Shown in pieces: positions 1 through 8,373 of a DNA stretch of 64,000 bases. The notes beneath the pieces are model-generated. The model searched no databases. It was not told the origin of the DNA and saw only the letters and a list, made by a program, of their open reading frames with translations. The translations under genes were made by a program, and so were the position numbers. Positions within the stretch are counted from its first letter, which is position 1, and the number at the start of each line of letters is the position of its first letter. Source of the DNA: CAVYHJ01 sp963768165 [NCBI: uncultured bacterium] (lineage in GTDB: Bacteria; UBP4; UBA4092); assembly GCA_963768165.1 (NCBI GenBank), contig CAVYHJ010000026.1, forward strand, positions 682,001 to 746,000, in the 5' to 3' direction.

Positions 1-759
1 CGGCAATTGCATAATCTCCATTTCCATCGTCCCGCACACGTCAATACAGGGAATTTGATGTGAATCGGCATACTCCGTCAACTTTTTTAATTGTTCATTG
101 GCAGGTTGCCCAACTTGATTTTCCCCGATGTTGGCAATATAAATTGTTGGTTTCAAAGTCAAAAAGCAATACCCTTTAACGATTTTTCTTTCATCTTCCG
201 ACAATTCCACTTCCAATAAAAACTTGCCTTCATCCAATACTTTTTGCAATCTCTCCAATAAATGTTTTTCTAATTCATCGTTTTTCGCTACCGTTTTACC
301 CAGCTTTTTAATATTCAAATCAATTTTCTCCAACCGTTTTTCAATAGTCATCATATCGGCTAATATTAAATCGGTATTGAGCTTTTCTACATCTCGAATA
401 GAATCCAGGGAACCAGCGGGATGGGGTACACTGTCATTTTCAAAGAGACGGACGACGTGCGCCAAGGCATCCACCTGTCGAAGGTTGGTAATGGAAATAT
501 CTTCTTTCCCAACTTCCTTTCCATGCTGGGAAATCTGCCCACCCACATCCACAAAATCCACATAGGCATGGGTCTTCTTTTTAGGTTTATAGATATCTGA
601 TAAATATTCTACGCGCGCGTCGGGTACGGATATGGTGGCGATATGTTCTTCCGGCGCCGCGGCAAACACCCCGGTCTTTTCCTGTTTTCCGGTTAGTGCG
701 TTAAACAATGTGGTCTTCCCGCTTTGGGGTAATCCGACCAATCCAATTTTGATAGCCAT
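1..759 (-). CDS. ychF: YchF/OLA1-family P-loop ATPase, 3' end outside window
   Basis: The frame is open from an ATG at 757-759 down to base 1, so the first 253 residues are present and the C-terminal part (including the TGS/DUF933 region) is cut off by the window edge. The G1 loop GLPQSGKTT (about residues 9-17) and the G4-position NIGE (210-213) are visible. An NxxE in place of NKxD is the YchF/OLA1 signature that relaxes guanine specificity, so the protein is expected to bind ATP as well as GTP and to associate with ribosomes. A helical coiled-coil insert follows at about 125-175. The switch II region reads DVGGQ rather than the common DIAGLVKGAS, and the P-loop has QSGK rather than NVGK, so this is a divergent subfamily. 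It is divergent from the gene starting at 835. Confidence 0.9.
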   Translation of the reverse strand, partial: MAIKIGLVGLPQSGKTTLFNALTGKQEKTGVFAAAPEEHIATISVPDARVEYLSDIYKPKKKTHAYVDFVDVGGQISQHGKEVGKEDISITNLRQVDALAHVVRLFENDSVPHPAGSLDSIRDVEKLNTDLILADMMTIEKRLEKIDLNIKKLGKTVAKNDELEKHLLERLQKVLDEGKFLLEVELSEDERKIVKGYCFLTLKPTIYIANIGENQVGQPANEQLKKLTEYADSHQIPCIDVCGTMEMEIMQLP

Positions 760-779
760 GTTTTTCTCCTAGTGAAGTC

Positions 780-808
780 TTGACGAAGAGGATAAAGATT
801 TGTATAGT
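780..808 (+). promoter_or_regulatory. sigma70-type promoter for the MBL-fold gene
   Basis: A -35 TTGACG at 780-785 and a -10 TATAGT at 803-808 are separated by 17 bp, and TG immediately precedes the -10 (extended -10). The predicted start is near 815, leaving a leader of about 20 nt with AGGAGG at 825-830 just before the ATG at 835. It lies in the 75 bp gap shared with the divergent ychF; I see no equally good leftward promoter. Confidence 0.65.
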
Positions 809-834
809 CAAGCATATCAAATTTAGGAGGAAAA

Positions 835-2223
835 ATGTATCTACAACCCTTTGGAGCAGTACGCACTGTTACCGGATCAATGCATTTATTGGAGGTCAAC
901 GGAAAAAAAGTTTTACTGGATTGCGGTCTCTATCAAGGCCATCGGGAAGAAGCCTACGATAAAAATAGAACATTTCCTTTTCCGATAACCGATATTGATG
1001 CCGTCATTTTATCCCATGCCCATATTGATCACACCGGCAATCTGCCGACCCTAGTGAAACAGGGATATAAAGGTCCAGTTTATTCCACCTTTGCGACCCG
1101 CGATTTATGTTCTTACATGCTGCAAGACACTGCCCACCTGCAAGAAATGGAAGTGGAGAAGGTCAATAGATGGCACCAGAAAAAGAACCTCCCCGCTTTT
1201 AAACCTTTATATGTTATGGCGGATGCCGTTAATGCTCTTCGGCTATATCATGGAATTGGATTTGACAGTCCCTGTGAAATCTTTCCGGGAATTGAATTGA
1301 CCTATCGTAAAGCCGGACATATCCTCGGCGCCGCCATGATGGAGCTCAATTTAACGGAAAATGGGAAACAAACCAAACTAGTCTTTACAGGAGACCTGGG
1401 TAGAAAAAATATGCCAATTCTTCCCGACCCCTACACGTTTGAAGAGGCGGATGTGTTGTTATCTGAATCCACGTATGGAGATAGAGCCCATGAACCAATG
1501 GGCGATGTGGATGGGAAAATCGAGGCATTGATTAAAGAAGCTACAGAGAAAAAATCCAAGATTATTATTCCAGCTTTTGCGGTAGACCGCACCCAGACTT
1601 TTATTTATCGTTTGCATAAGCTCTGCGATGCCGGACGTTGTTACAATATCCCCATTTATGTTGACAGCCCGCTGGCAGTCAGTGTGACCGATGTCTATCG
1701 CCTTCATCCTGAATGTTATAGTGAGGAAACTCACCGGTTTCTCGCTTCCAATGGCGATCCTTTTGGATTCGCTCGATTGCAATATACTCATAGTGTTGAG
1801 GAGTCCAAGCGGCTCAATAATATAACAGGGCCGGTCATTATCATCTCCGCATCAGGAATGTGTGAAGGTGGGCGGGTTCTGCATCATCTTCTTAATTCCG
1901 TTGCCGACCCTAATAATATTATTTTCATGATTGGTTATTGCGCTGACGGCACCTTAGGCAGACAAATTATGAACGGCGCCAAACAAATTAAAATCTTCGG
2001 TGAACCCTGCCCGCTCAATGCAAAAGTGGTGGTCATGGACTCTTTCTCCGGACACGCGGATAAAAATGAACTCCTACAATTCGTCATGGATTTCAAGAAG
2101 AAACCAAAACAGGTTATCTTGGTTCATGGCGAAGAACAAGCTTCTTTGACCTACGCCGAAACACTTAAACAAAACGGGCTTTCCGCCACTGTTCCTCACC
2201 CGGGAGATAAATTCGAATTGTAA
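835..2223 (+). CDS. Beta-CASP metallo-beta-lactamase-fold RNase-like protein
   Basis: 462 aa, the usual length for bacterial beta-CASP proteins of the COG1236 type (predicted RNA endo/exonuclease, CPSF73-related). The zinc site HAHIDH is at residues 61-66, a second histidine lies in AGHILGA (H162), an aspartate in TGDLG (D187), and the beta-CASP motif A ESTYGD follows at 211-216. The C-terminal FSGHAD supplies the last metal-binding histidine, in the Zn-dependent metallo-hydrolase RNA-specificity (RMMBL) domain. A strong AGGAGG is four bases before the ATG. It is a single gene with its own promoter. A role in RNA processing or decay is inferred from family membership; the substrate is unknown. 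Confidence 0.87.
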   Translation: MYLQPFGAVRTVTGSMHLLEVNGKKVLLDCGLYQGHREEAYDKNRTFPFPITDIDAVILSHAHIDHTGNLPTLVKQGYKGPVYSTFATRDLCSYMLQDTAHLQEMEVEKVNRWHQKKNLPAFKPLYVMADAVNALRLYHGIGFDSPCEIFPGIELTYRKAGHILGAAMMELNLTENGKQTKLVFTGDLGRKNMPILPDPYTFEEADVLLSESTYGDRAHEPMGDVDGKIEALIKEATEKKSKIIIPAFAVDRTQTFIYRLHKLCDAGRCYNIPIYVDSPLAVSVTDVYRLHPECYSEETHRFLASNGDPFGFARLQYTHSVEESKRLNNITGPVIIISASGMCEGGRVLHHLLNSVADPNNIIFMIGYCADGTLGRQIMNGAKQIKIFGEPCPLNAKVVVMDSFSGHADKNELLQFVMDFKKKPKQVILVHGEEQASLTYAETLKQNGLSATVPHPGDKFEL

Positions 2224-2405
2224 TTGACCACCTGAAACTAAAAACGACTCCTAAAGTAAAGCCCCTACTCTCTGGGTCTCTAGTCATCAGTTTCTAGTTA
2301 AAAATAGGAGGGATTGGGTAAAACCACCTAACAAATTTAGCACCCTATACCCTCCCTACCAGTATCCCCTCCATACTCACTCTCCCATGCGCCAAATTGG
2401 GATAC

Positions 2406-2447
2406 TTGATCTAGGTCAAAGATTTATGACAGCCAAGCGATTAGTAT
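2406..2447 (+). promoter_or_regulatory. FNR/DNR-type box and -10 element before the DUF542-qNor operon
   Basis: TTGATCTAGGTCAA at 2406-2419 is a near-perfect CRP/FNR-superfamily (FNR/DNR/NnrR-type) palindrome, TTGAT-N4-GTCAA. Its centre (2412.5) is 32 bp upstream of the centre of a -10-like TAGTAT (2442-2447), which puts it at about -41.5, the class II activator position. Start of transcription would be near 2454, 17 nt before the gene start at 2471. The same geometry recurs at 5844-5885. The likely regulator is the CRP/FNR protein encoded at 5135-5830, by inference. Confidence 0.8.
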
Positions 2448-2470
2448 TGTATATGAAAGGAGTGAAAAAT

Positions 2471-2680
2471 ATGCTAACGAAAGATATGATTATCCGCGAG
2501 GTGATAGCACAGTATCCGGAGACGGTTTCCGTATTCGGGAATTTCAAAGTGGACTTTTGTTGTGGAGGGAGTCATTCCATCGAACAGACTACAAAAGCGC
2601 GCGGGGTACTGAATATAGATGAACTGGTAAGCACGTTAAACAAAACCATCAATCCTAGGGTAAAGAATAAAGGAGCATGA
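2471..2680 (+). CDS. DUF542 / RIC N-terminal domain protein
   Basis: 69 aa. The ATG at 2471 is preferred over the upstream in-frame ATG at 2387 because AAAGGAG (2457-2463) precedes it and because the upstream start lies 5' of the predicted transcription start. The protein consists almost only of a DUF542 domain (the N-terminal domain of ScdA/YtfE/RIC di-iron proteins that repair iron-sulfur centres after NO damage). The hallmark VDFCCGG is present near residue 26. In RIC this domain is fused to a hemerythrin-like domain; here the hemerythrin domain is a separate gene at 7835-8350, so the repair function may be split. It is probably co-transcribed with the NO reductase 90 nt downstream. Confidence 0.82.
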   Translation: MLTKDMIIREVIAQYPETVSVFGNFKVDFCCGGSHSIEQTTKARGVLNIDELVSTLNKTINPRVKNKGA

Positions 2681-2770
2681 CCCGCACGTTTAAAAAAGTC
2701 GAAATGGAGATAAAGCCATCGGCTAAATGAAAATAAAAGTGTTCCAAAATTAATAATAAAAGGGGAAAAT

Positions 2771-5041
2771 ATGTCTACTAAAAAGTTATGGTTAGTACTG
2801 ACAATGGTCTTGGTCGTATCATTTGGGATCCTGGGAGGATATGGTTTTAAGATTAGTTCGATGGCACCGCCGGTTCCGGTTAAAGTACAGACACCAGATG
2901 GGAAAGTTGTTTTTACTAAAGAGGATATCCAAGACGGGCAGAATGTATGGCAATCCATTGGCGGTCAGGAAGTAGGCACAGTTTGGGGACATGGGAGTTA
3001 TGTAGCGCCGGACTGGTCTGCGGACTGGCTTCACCGGGAATTAGTCTATATCCTAAATCAATGGGCGAAAGCGGAAGGCACACCATCTTATGACCAGTTG
3101 TCCGATGAACGAAAAGGCGCGCTCAAAGCGAAATTAAAGCATTTAATCAGGACAAACACTTATAATCCTCAGACAAGGACATTGACGATTGACCCGATTC
3201 GCGCGGAAGCAATTCAATCCAATTCAGAGCATTATGCGGATGTGTTTAGTAACGGGTACGCGCATTATGCCATACCTAAAGGTGCGTTGAGCGACCCGGA
3301 GCAATTACACAGACTCAATGCCTTTTTCTTTTGGACGGCTTGGGCTTGTGGGACCAATCGCCCGGATTTGAATATCAGTTATACCCAGAACTGGCCACAT
3401 GAGGAATTGATTGATAATCGTCCAACAGGTGGAACGGTAGTCTGGAGCGTGATTAGTTTTGTTTTATTACTGGCAGGGATAGGCGGAATGGTGTGGTATT
3501 TTGCATCCGAACAAAATGAAGAAGAATTGGGTGATATCCCAAAGCAGAATCCTATGCTGGGATATACCCCTACCCCGTCTCAAAAAGCAACCATTAAATA
3601 TTTTTTCGTAGTCGCCGCACTATTGGTTGTGCAAATTATTGTAGGAATTATTACGGCGCATTACGGTGTTGAGGGGTCTGGATTTTACGGGATACCATTG
3701 GATAGATGGCTCCCATATGCGGTCACCCGGACATGGCATTTGCAACTTGGAATATTCTGGATAGCGACAGCCTGGTTGGCGACAGGTTTATACATGGGAC
3801 CTGCTGTTGGCGGAAAAGAACCCAAGGGGCAACGATTTTTAGTGAACGTTCTTTTTGTTGCATTGCTTATCATCGTGGTCGGTTCTCTGACCGGGGAATG
3901 GTTGAGCATTGAACGTAAACTGCATGGAGACCAATGGTTTTGGTTCGGTACTCAGGGATATGAATATATTGATTTAGGCCGTTTCTGGCAGCTTTTTCTG
4001 CTGACGGGTTTATTTATTTGGTTATTTTTAATGGTGCGTTCATTACTACCGGCATTAAAGAAACCAGGGGAACACCGATCACTATTGACCTTGTTTGTGA
4101 TATCCTGCGGTGCGATTGCCTTATTTTACAGTGCCGGATTGGGAATCTGGAAACATACTCATTTGGCGATGGCAGAGTATTGGCGATGGTGGGTTGTCCA
4201 TCTTTGGGTGGAAGGATTTTTTGAAGTGTTTGCCACGGTTGTCATCGCGTTTATTTTCAGCCGGTTGAAATTAGTAAAGACCTCCACTGTCACTACTGCC
4301 GTGTTATTTTCCACCATCGTCTATTTGAGTGGTGGGATAATCGGTACATTCCATCATCTGTATTTCGCCGGGACACCATCAGTCATCATGGCCTTTGGCG
4401 CGGTATTCAGCGCGTTGGAAGTTGTCCCCTTGGTTTTGGTGGGGTTTGAGGCGTGGGAAAATATTAGACATTCCCGGGTGAAAGAATGGGTTTCCACATA
4501 TCGCTGGGCGATTTATTATTTTGTGGCGGTGGCATTTTGGAATCTAGTCGGCGCGGGGTTATTTGGGTTTTTCATTAATCCACCGATCGCCTTGTATTAC
4601 ATGCAGGGATTAAATACAACAGCAGTTCATGCCCATACAGCGCTATTCGGAGTGTACGGTATGTTGGGAATTGGGTTAATGTTATTTTGTTTGCGAGGTC
4701 TGTTACCGGGTGCCGAATGGAAGACAGGAATATTGAAATTTTCATTCTGGGCCATCAATATTGGTCTAATGATGATGGTCTTATTGAGTTTGCTACCGAT
4801 GGGATTAATGCAAACGTGGGCTTCCGTGGATGTCGGGACTTGGTATGCACGGTCGGATGAATTTCTGCATATCCCCATCATGCAAACCTTACGCTGGTTG
4901 CGAATACCCGGAGATACACTATTCGGAATCGGTGTCCTTGCTCTTGGTTGGTTTATGATTGGTTTATTGACCGGACATTCTTTTGAAAAGGAAGGCAAAA
5001 AGATTACAGCGGGTGAAATTGTAGCTGATTACGGAAAATAA
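2771..5041 (+). CDS. norB: Quinol-dependent nitric oxide reductase (qNor)
   Basis: 756 aa, typical of single-subunit qNor, where a cytochrome-c-like NorC domain lacking haem is fused to the NorB haem-copper-oxidase-type core. It reduces 2 NO to N2O with electrons from quinol in the cytoplasmic membrane. The N-terminal membrane anchor (about 7-27) precedes a periplasmic domain up to about residue 215, then about 13 membrane helices. Visible ligands include H323 (RTWHLQLGIFW), H477 with E481 and E485 in HLWVEGFFE, the FeB pair H528-H529 in GTFHHLYF, and H620/H622 in HAHTALFG. All three FeB histidines are intact, so it is a reductase and not an NO dismutase. No CXXCH haem-c motif is present, consistent with quinol as donor. 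AGGGG precedes the ATG. Confidence 0.93.
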   Translation: MSTKKLWLVLTMVLVVSFGILGGYGFKISSMAPPVPVKVQTPDGKVVFTKEDIQDGQNVWQSIGGQEVGTVWGHGSYVAPDWSADWLHRELVYILNQWAKAEGTPSYDQLSDERKGALKAKLKHLIRTNTYNPQTRTLTIDPIRAEAIQSNSEHYADVFSNGYAHYAIPKGALSDPEQLHRLNAFFFWTAWACGTNRPDLNISYTQNWPHEELIDNRPTGGTVVWSVISFVLLLAGIGGMVWYFASEQNEEELGDIPKQNPMLGYTPTPSQKATIKYFFVVAALLVVQIIVGIITAHYGVEGSGFYGIPLDRWLPYAVTRTWHLQLGIFWIATAWLATGLYMGPAVGGKEPKGQRFLVNVLFVALLIIVVGSLTGEWLSIERKLHGDQWFWFGTQGYEYIDLGRFWQLFLLTGLFIWLFLMVRSLLPALKKPGEHRSLLTLFVISCGAIALFYSAGLGIWKHTHLAMAEYWRWWVVHLWVEGFFEVFATVVIAFIFSRLKLVKTSTVTTAVLFSTIVYLSGGIIGTFHHLYFAGTPSVIMAFGAVFSALEVVPLVLVGFEAWENIRHSRVKEWVSTYRWAIYYFVAVAFWNLVGAGLFGFFINPPIALYYMQGLNTTAVHAHTALFGVYGMLGIGLMLFCLRGLLPGAEWKTGILKFSFWAINIGLMMMVLLSLLPMGLMQTWASVDVGTWYARSDEFLHIPIMQTLRWLRIPGDTLFGIGVLALGWFMIGLLTGHSFEKEGKKITAGEIVADYGK

Positions 5042-5064
5042 GTTATTTTGTAAATGTCTATTTC

Positions 5065-5131
5065 CTTGACCTGTCTGTGTAGTATTAGGTATCCTGATAC
5101 GTCAGAATAATATTACGAAAGACAGGTCAAG
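5065..5131. repeat. 12-bp inverted repeat bracketing the regulator promoter
   Basis: CTTGACCTGTCT at 5065-5076 and its exact reverse complement AGACAGGTCAAG at 5120-5131 are separated by 43 bp. The left arm covers the -35 element; the right arm covers the likely ribosome-binding site (GACAGG) just before the TTG start at 5135. Arm centres are 55 bp apart, about five helical turns. Each arm contains a TTGAC half-site related to the FNR/DNR half-site TTGAT. Confidence 0.7.
5066..5095 (+). promoter_or_regulatory. sigma70-like promoter of the CRP/FNR regulator gene
   Basis: A -35 TTGACC (5066-5071) and a -10 TATCCT (5090-5095) are spaced 18 bp apart, with a predicted start near 5102. The -35 lies inside one arm of a perfect 12-bp inverted repeat whose other arm covers the ribosome-binding region of the gene, which suggests autoregulation. 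Confidence 0.5.
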
Positions 5132-5134
5132 TAT

Positions 5135-5830
5135 TTGGATAAATTAGAAAAGATTCAAATCTTAAAACAATGTCCTTTGTTTTCTGCATTGACTCCTCTG
5201 GAATTGGAGTCCATGGAGAGAATAGCCGTATTGCAGAGTTATGAGAAACAGAGTTTACTCTTTGGACAGGACGAGCCCTGCCTAGGATTTTTTCTGCTGA
5301 TCGAGGGATTGGTTAAAATATATCGCATGTCTCCTGATGGAAAAGAGCAAATGCTTTTTCTGGTCCAACCACATAATACCTTCGCTGAAGCCGCCTTATT
5401 TCTTGGCGGAAAATATCCCACTAACTCTGAAACACTTAAAAAAAGCACCTTATTGTTCTTCCCGAAAACTCCTTTTCTCAGTCTGTTAAAAGAGAACTCC
5501 GGTTTATCTTTAAAGATGATGGCGGGATTGTCTCAATGGTTGCATCGGCTGGTACTCCTGGTGGATAATTTGACGTTACAGGACGCGGAATGCCGCTTGG
5601 CAACTTATTTATGTAATTTGGTTATAAAGAATCAACCAATCTCCTCCGGTAAAATCCCATTGGAATTACCTATGGCGAAAAATATTCTCGCCTCCAATTT
5701 GGGAATAACGAGCGAAACCCTGTCTCGGACATTGAGGAAATTCCAGGAGGATAAGTTAATATCGGTTGACGGTAAATTAGTCATGGTGTACAACCTGGAA
5801 AAATTGAAAGCCCTGACCACCCTGGAATAA
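5135..5830 (+). CDS. CRP/FNR-family transcription regulator, DNR-like
   Basis: 231 aa. The start is a TTG at 5135; no ATG gives a full family N-terminus, and GACAGG lies 8 nt upstream. An N-terminal cyclic-nucleotide-binding-fold sensor domain (about 15-130) is followed by a dimerisation helix and a C-terminal helix-turn-helix. The recognition helix reads ITSETLSR (191-198); the E..SR pattern is that of regulators binding TTGAT-type half-sites. There is no FNR-like N-terminal cysteine cluster, so it is not an oxygen-sensing [4Fe-4S] FNR and fits the NO-responsive DNR/NnrR group, which binds haem. Its presence between two NO-defence operons that both carry TTGAT-N4-GTCAA boxes makes it their probable activator. 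Confidence 0.85.
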   Translation: MDKLEKIQILKQCPLFSALTPLELESMERIAVLQSYEKQSLLFGQDEPCLGFFLLIEGLVKIYRMSPDGKEQMLFLVQPHNTFAEAALFLGGKYPTNSETLKKSTLLFFPKTPFLSLLKENSGLSLKMMAGLSQWLHRLVLLVDNLTLQDAECRLATYLCNLVIKNQPISSGKIPLELPMAKNILASNLGITSETLSRTLRKFQEDKLISVDGKLVMVYNLEKLKALTTLE

Positions 5831-5843
5831 TGAATTACCTGTC

Positions 5844-5885
5844 TTGATGTAAGTCAAGGAATCCTTTTCTTACTTGCCGTATACT
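5844..5885 (+). promoter_or_regulatory. FNR/DNR-type box and -10 before the NnrS-like operon
   Basis: TTGATGTAAGTCAA at 5844-5857 is a TTGAT-N4-GTCAA palindrome. A good -10, TATACT, lies at 5880-5885, and the centre-to-centre distance is 32 bp, identical to the box at 2406. Transcription is predicted to begin near 5892, 30 nt before the ATG at 5922. Confidence 0.82.
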
Positions 5886-5921
5886 TGTCTCTATAGATTC
5901 ATAATAAAAAGGAGACAGGCT

Positions 5922-7643
5922 ATGAACCAGTTAATTCTTCCTACCATGACAGTTAAGGAAATCAATTTGAAATACCCCGCCTGCCGGGATGTGTTTAACC
6001 GTTACGGCATGGGCGGGTGTGGTGGGGCGTTCGGTCCCCCGGAACCGATTTTCTTCTTTGCCGCCGCACATCATGTCCCGTTACAGGAGATGATGCAGGA
6101 ATTAGAAGTTGCCGCACAAAAGGAATCTTCCAGCAGGGTCGAAGAAACTCTGGCTGAGAAATCCATGACCCGGTTGTTTAAATTATTTATTCTGGCGGGA
6201 CTGGGATTTACTTTAACATTCGGAACTCTCTGGGGAGTCATCAAACTGTCCGAGATCGCCATCTATCATTCTTTCTCTGCCCCTTCCTATTCCGGAACTC
6301 AGGCACATGGTCATGCGCAAGTCTTCGGCTGGGTGGGATTGTTTATCATGGGAGTGGCGTATTATGCCGTAACCAAATTTAAAAATGTTCCTCTCAAACA
6401 TTTTAAACTCGCCTATGGTTCATTTTATTTAATGGTCATAGGGATATTGTTACGTTCAATCGCGCAACCACTCGCTGACCAAACTTTCTGGGGATTACTC
6501 AATATCCTATCCGGCATTCTGGAACTGATGTCCGCGTTTATTTTCTTCGGACTTATGTTTAGAACATTCCGGTTGAGTGATATGAAACATGAATTTTATG
6601 AAAAATACATCCATACGAGTATTGGATGGTTGGCAGCGCTGGTTACGATGGATTTAATAATTCTGATATGGATGTTTATACACCGCTTAACCATTATTCC
6701 GCAGTTCTATGACAATATCATTCTCCACATGGAAATCTTCGGTTTTATCACCAACATGATTTTGGGCTTTTCCCTGCGGATATTGCCTAATTTTATGGGA
6801 TTAAAACAACCGAATGAGAAATTGGCAAATCAAGCCTTTGTCATTTACAACCTTGGAGTGCTTTGGAGATGCGCCGCGCTTCCTTTCCCAATTCTATCTT
6901 CTGTCATGGAACTCGTTGCCATCGCTCAGTTTGTTATTGCCTTAAATATATTTACGAAACCCGTTGCGACTCACCAAATCCAAGGAGTGGACAATGCCTA
7001 TAGCTGGTTCATCAAAACCGCTTATGTGTGGTTGGCGATTACCGGAATTCTGGTGCTGGGCGCGGATATTTATAAACTGGTTTCTGCGGCGGATATTGCC
7101 CATGCCTATATCGGCGCTTATCGTCACGCGATCACAGTCGGGTTTATTACTACCTTGATGTTGGGTGTGGCGTATCGCATTCTGCCCATATTCAACGGGA
7201 CGGAATTGTATAGTAATAAACTTATGCGGGTCTCCTTCTGGTTGATTCTGGTCGGGAATTTTATGCGGGTTTTCTTCCAGATGGGGACTCTTTTTTTGGG
7301 AAAATGGAGTTATGCGGTCATGGGTTCTTCGGGATTCCTGGAATTAATCGTCCTCTCCCTTTTCAGTTATAACATCGTGCAAACTCTGCGGGTGACAACG
7401 ACTGAATTTGTCAAAGAAAGAGTCGTAAATCCGCAAACCAGAGTCGCTGAAATCCTGGATGTTTACCCGGAATTAAAAGATAGTTTCATAAGTTTGGGAT
7501 TTAAGCATCTGGCGAATACAGATAAAATCCCTGGATTTGTCACTGTCAAATTCGCCGCCCAACGGCATGGGCTGAACGTTGACCATGTCATTCAAATGAT
7601 TAATCAACAAATTCAGACAATGGAATCTCCGGTGCATGCATGA
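5922..7643 (+). CDS. NnrS-like membrane protein with N-terminal DUF542/DUF1858-like and C-terminal DUF1858-like domains
   Basis: 573 aa from the ATG at 5922, preceded by AAGGAG; the in-frame start at 5874 lies upstream of the predicted transcript and is rejected. Residues 1-65 form a small cysteine/glycine-rich domain with GMGGCGG and FGPPEPI, related to DUF542/DUF1858. About 12 hydrophobic helices follow (about 85-490) with an early HGHAQVFGW motif resembling the histidine-rich helices of NnrS, a haem- and copper-containing protein that relieves NO-induced metal stress. The last 75 residues form a soluble DUF1858-like domain (VAEILDVYPELKD). Expression with NO-defence genes from an FNR/DNR promoter supports a nitrosative-stress role; the exact activity is unknown. 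Confidence 0.75.
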   Translation: MNQLILPTMTVKEINLKYPACRDVFNRYGMGGCGGAFGPPEPIFFFAAAHHVPLQEMMQELEVAAQKESSSRVEETLAEKSMTRLFKLFILAGLGFTLTFGTLWGVIKLSEIAIYHSFSAPSYSGTQAHGHAQVFGWVGLFIMGVAYYAVTKFKNVPLKHFKLAYGSFYLMVIGILLRSIAQPLADQTFWGLLNILSGILELMSAFIFFGLMFRTFRLSDMKHEFYEKYIHTSIGWLAALVTMDLIILIWMFIHRLTIIPQFYDNIILHMEIFGFITNMILGFSLRILPNFMGLKQPNEKLANQAFVIYNLGVLWRCAALPFPILSSVMELVAIAQFVIALNIFTKPVATHQIQGVDNAYSWFIKTAYVWLAITGILVLGADIYKLVSAADIAHAYIGAYRHAITVGFITTLMLGVAYRILPIFNGTELYSNKLMRVSFWLILVGNFMRVFFQMGTLFLGKWSYAVMGSSGFLELIVLSLFSYNIVQTLRVTTTEFVKERVVNPQTRVAEILDVYPELKDSFISLGFKHLANTDKIPGFVTVKFAAQRHGLNVDHVIQMINQQIQTMESPVHA

Positions 7644-7822
7644 GTTGGACCTGTAAATATGACATGGACGGGCATTGCCAATTGTTACACCGGGATTGTG
7701 AGCCTACCGTCCGCGGGTGCGTGCTTCATGGACGGATGATTCGCGCGCAGGATATCCATCCCCAGACATTTCATGATGAGAAAAATAAAAGTGAAACAGA
7801 ACCTAAACCCATAAACAAATGA
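7640..7822 (+). CDS. Small cysteine-rich protein in the NO-defence operon
   Basis: 60 aa. The ATG overlaps the stop of the preceding gene (ATGA at 7640-7643), so translation is probably coupled. Four cysteines at residues 5, 13, 20 and 27 with histidines between them (CKYDMDGHC...HRDC...GCVLHGR) suggest a metal or iron-sulfur site; the C-terminal third is charged and probably disordered. I do not recognise a named family. Position between an NnrS-like gene and a hemerythrin gene suggests a role in metal handling or NO sensing, which is inference. Confidence 0.7.
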   Translation: MSWTCKYDMDGHCQLLHRDCEPTVRGCVLHGRMIRAQDIHPQTFHDEKNKSETEPKPINK

Positions 7823-7834
7823 AAGGATAAAAGT

Positions 7835-8350
7835 ATGACAACGACCATCAGCGATCCCATTGAAGAATTAATCGCCGAACACAGGGAAGTAATTGGAGAA
7901 TTGGAAGTCTTGGAATTGCATCTCCGCCAATTGGAAAAGAAAACTGCTCTCGATAAGGCAGACACCGAGAAATTAAAAGCATGGTTGGAGATTTTCGAAA
8001 AGCATATCCATTTACATATTGATAAGGAAGACAATGTGCTCTTTACCGCGTTGGAGAAATATATCCCCCGCCAGGGCGGACCGTTAGCCGTGATGGAAAT
8101 GGAACATCGGGGCGTGGAACAGCATATAGAGAAATTTCAACAGGGAATTAAAGAGGGGATTGAATTAAAACCGGGAACCTTGAATGAGTTTTGTGAAAAT
8201 GGGTTCGGCATGATTGATTTACTCCAAGCACATTTGGGAAAGGAAGAACAGATACTTTTCCCCATGGCGAATCAGATGCTCAGCGAGGATGAAAAAAAGA
8301 CAATTCATGATCGGTATCAGGAAATGAATAAAATTATATGCTCCCAATAA
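7835..8350 (+). CDS. Hemerythrin-domain (HHE) protein, RIC C-terminal-like
   Basis: 171 aa four-helix-bundle protein. Metal-ligand candidates appear in order: H in AEHREV (residue 16), the HIHLHIDKEDNVLF helix (about 57-70), MEHRGVEQH (about 90-98) and QAHLGKEEQILFP (about 131-143). This H...HxxxE...H...HxxxE spacing is the di-iron hemerythrin pattern and resembles the C-terminal half of RIC/YtfE. Together with the DUF542 protein at 2471 it could make a two-part iron-sulfur repair system. It is the last gene of the operon starting at 5922; AAAGGA precedes the ATG. Confidence 0.85.
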   Translation: MTTTISDPIEELIAEHREVIGELEVLELHLRQLEKKTALDKADTEKLKAWLEIFEKHIHLHIDKEDNVLFTALEKYIPRQGGPLAVMEMEHRGVEQHIEKFQQGIKEGIELKPGTLNEFCENGFGMIDLLQAHLGKEEQILFPMANQMLSEDEKKTIHDRYQEMNKIICSQ

Positions 8351-8373
8351 ATTCGCTTTATGGAGTATGAACA

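Noticed and set aside
2771-5041. NO dismutase (Nod) instead of NO reductase
   Set aside because: The FeB histidine pair (528-529), H477 and the nearby glutamates are intact; from memory, Nod has lost FeB and quinol-site residues. So qNor is retained.
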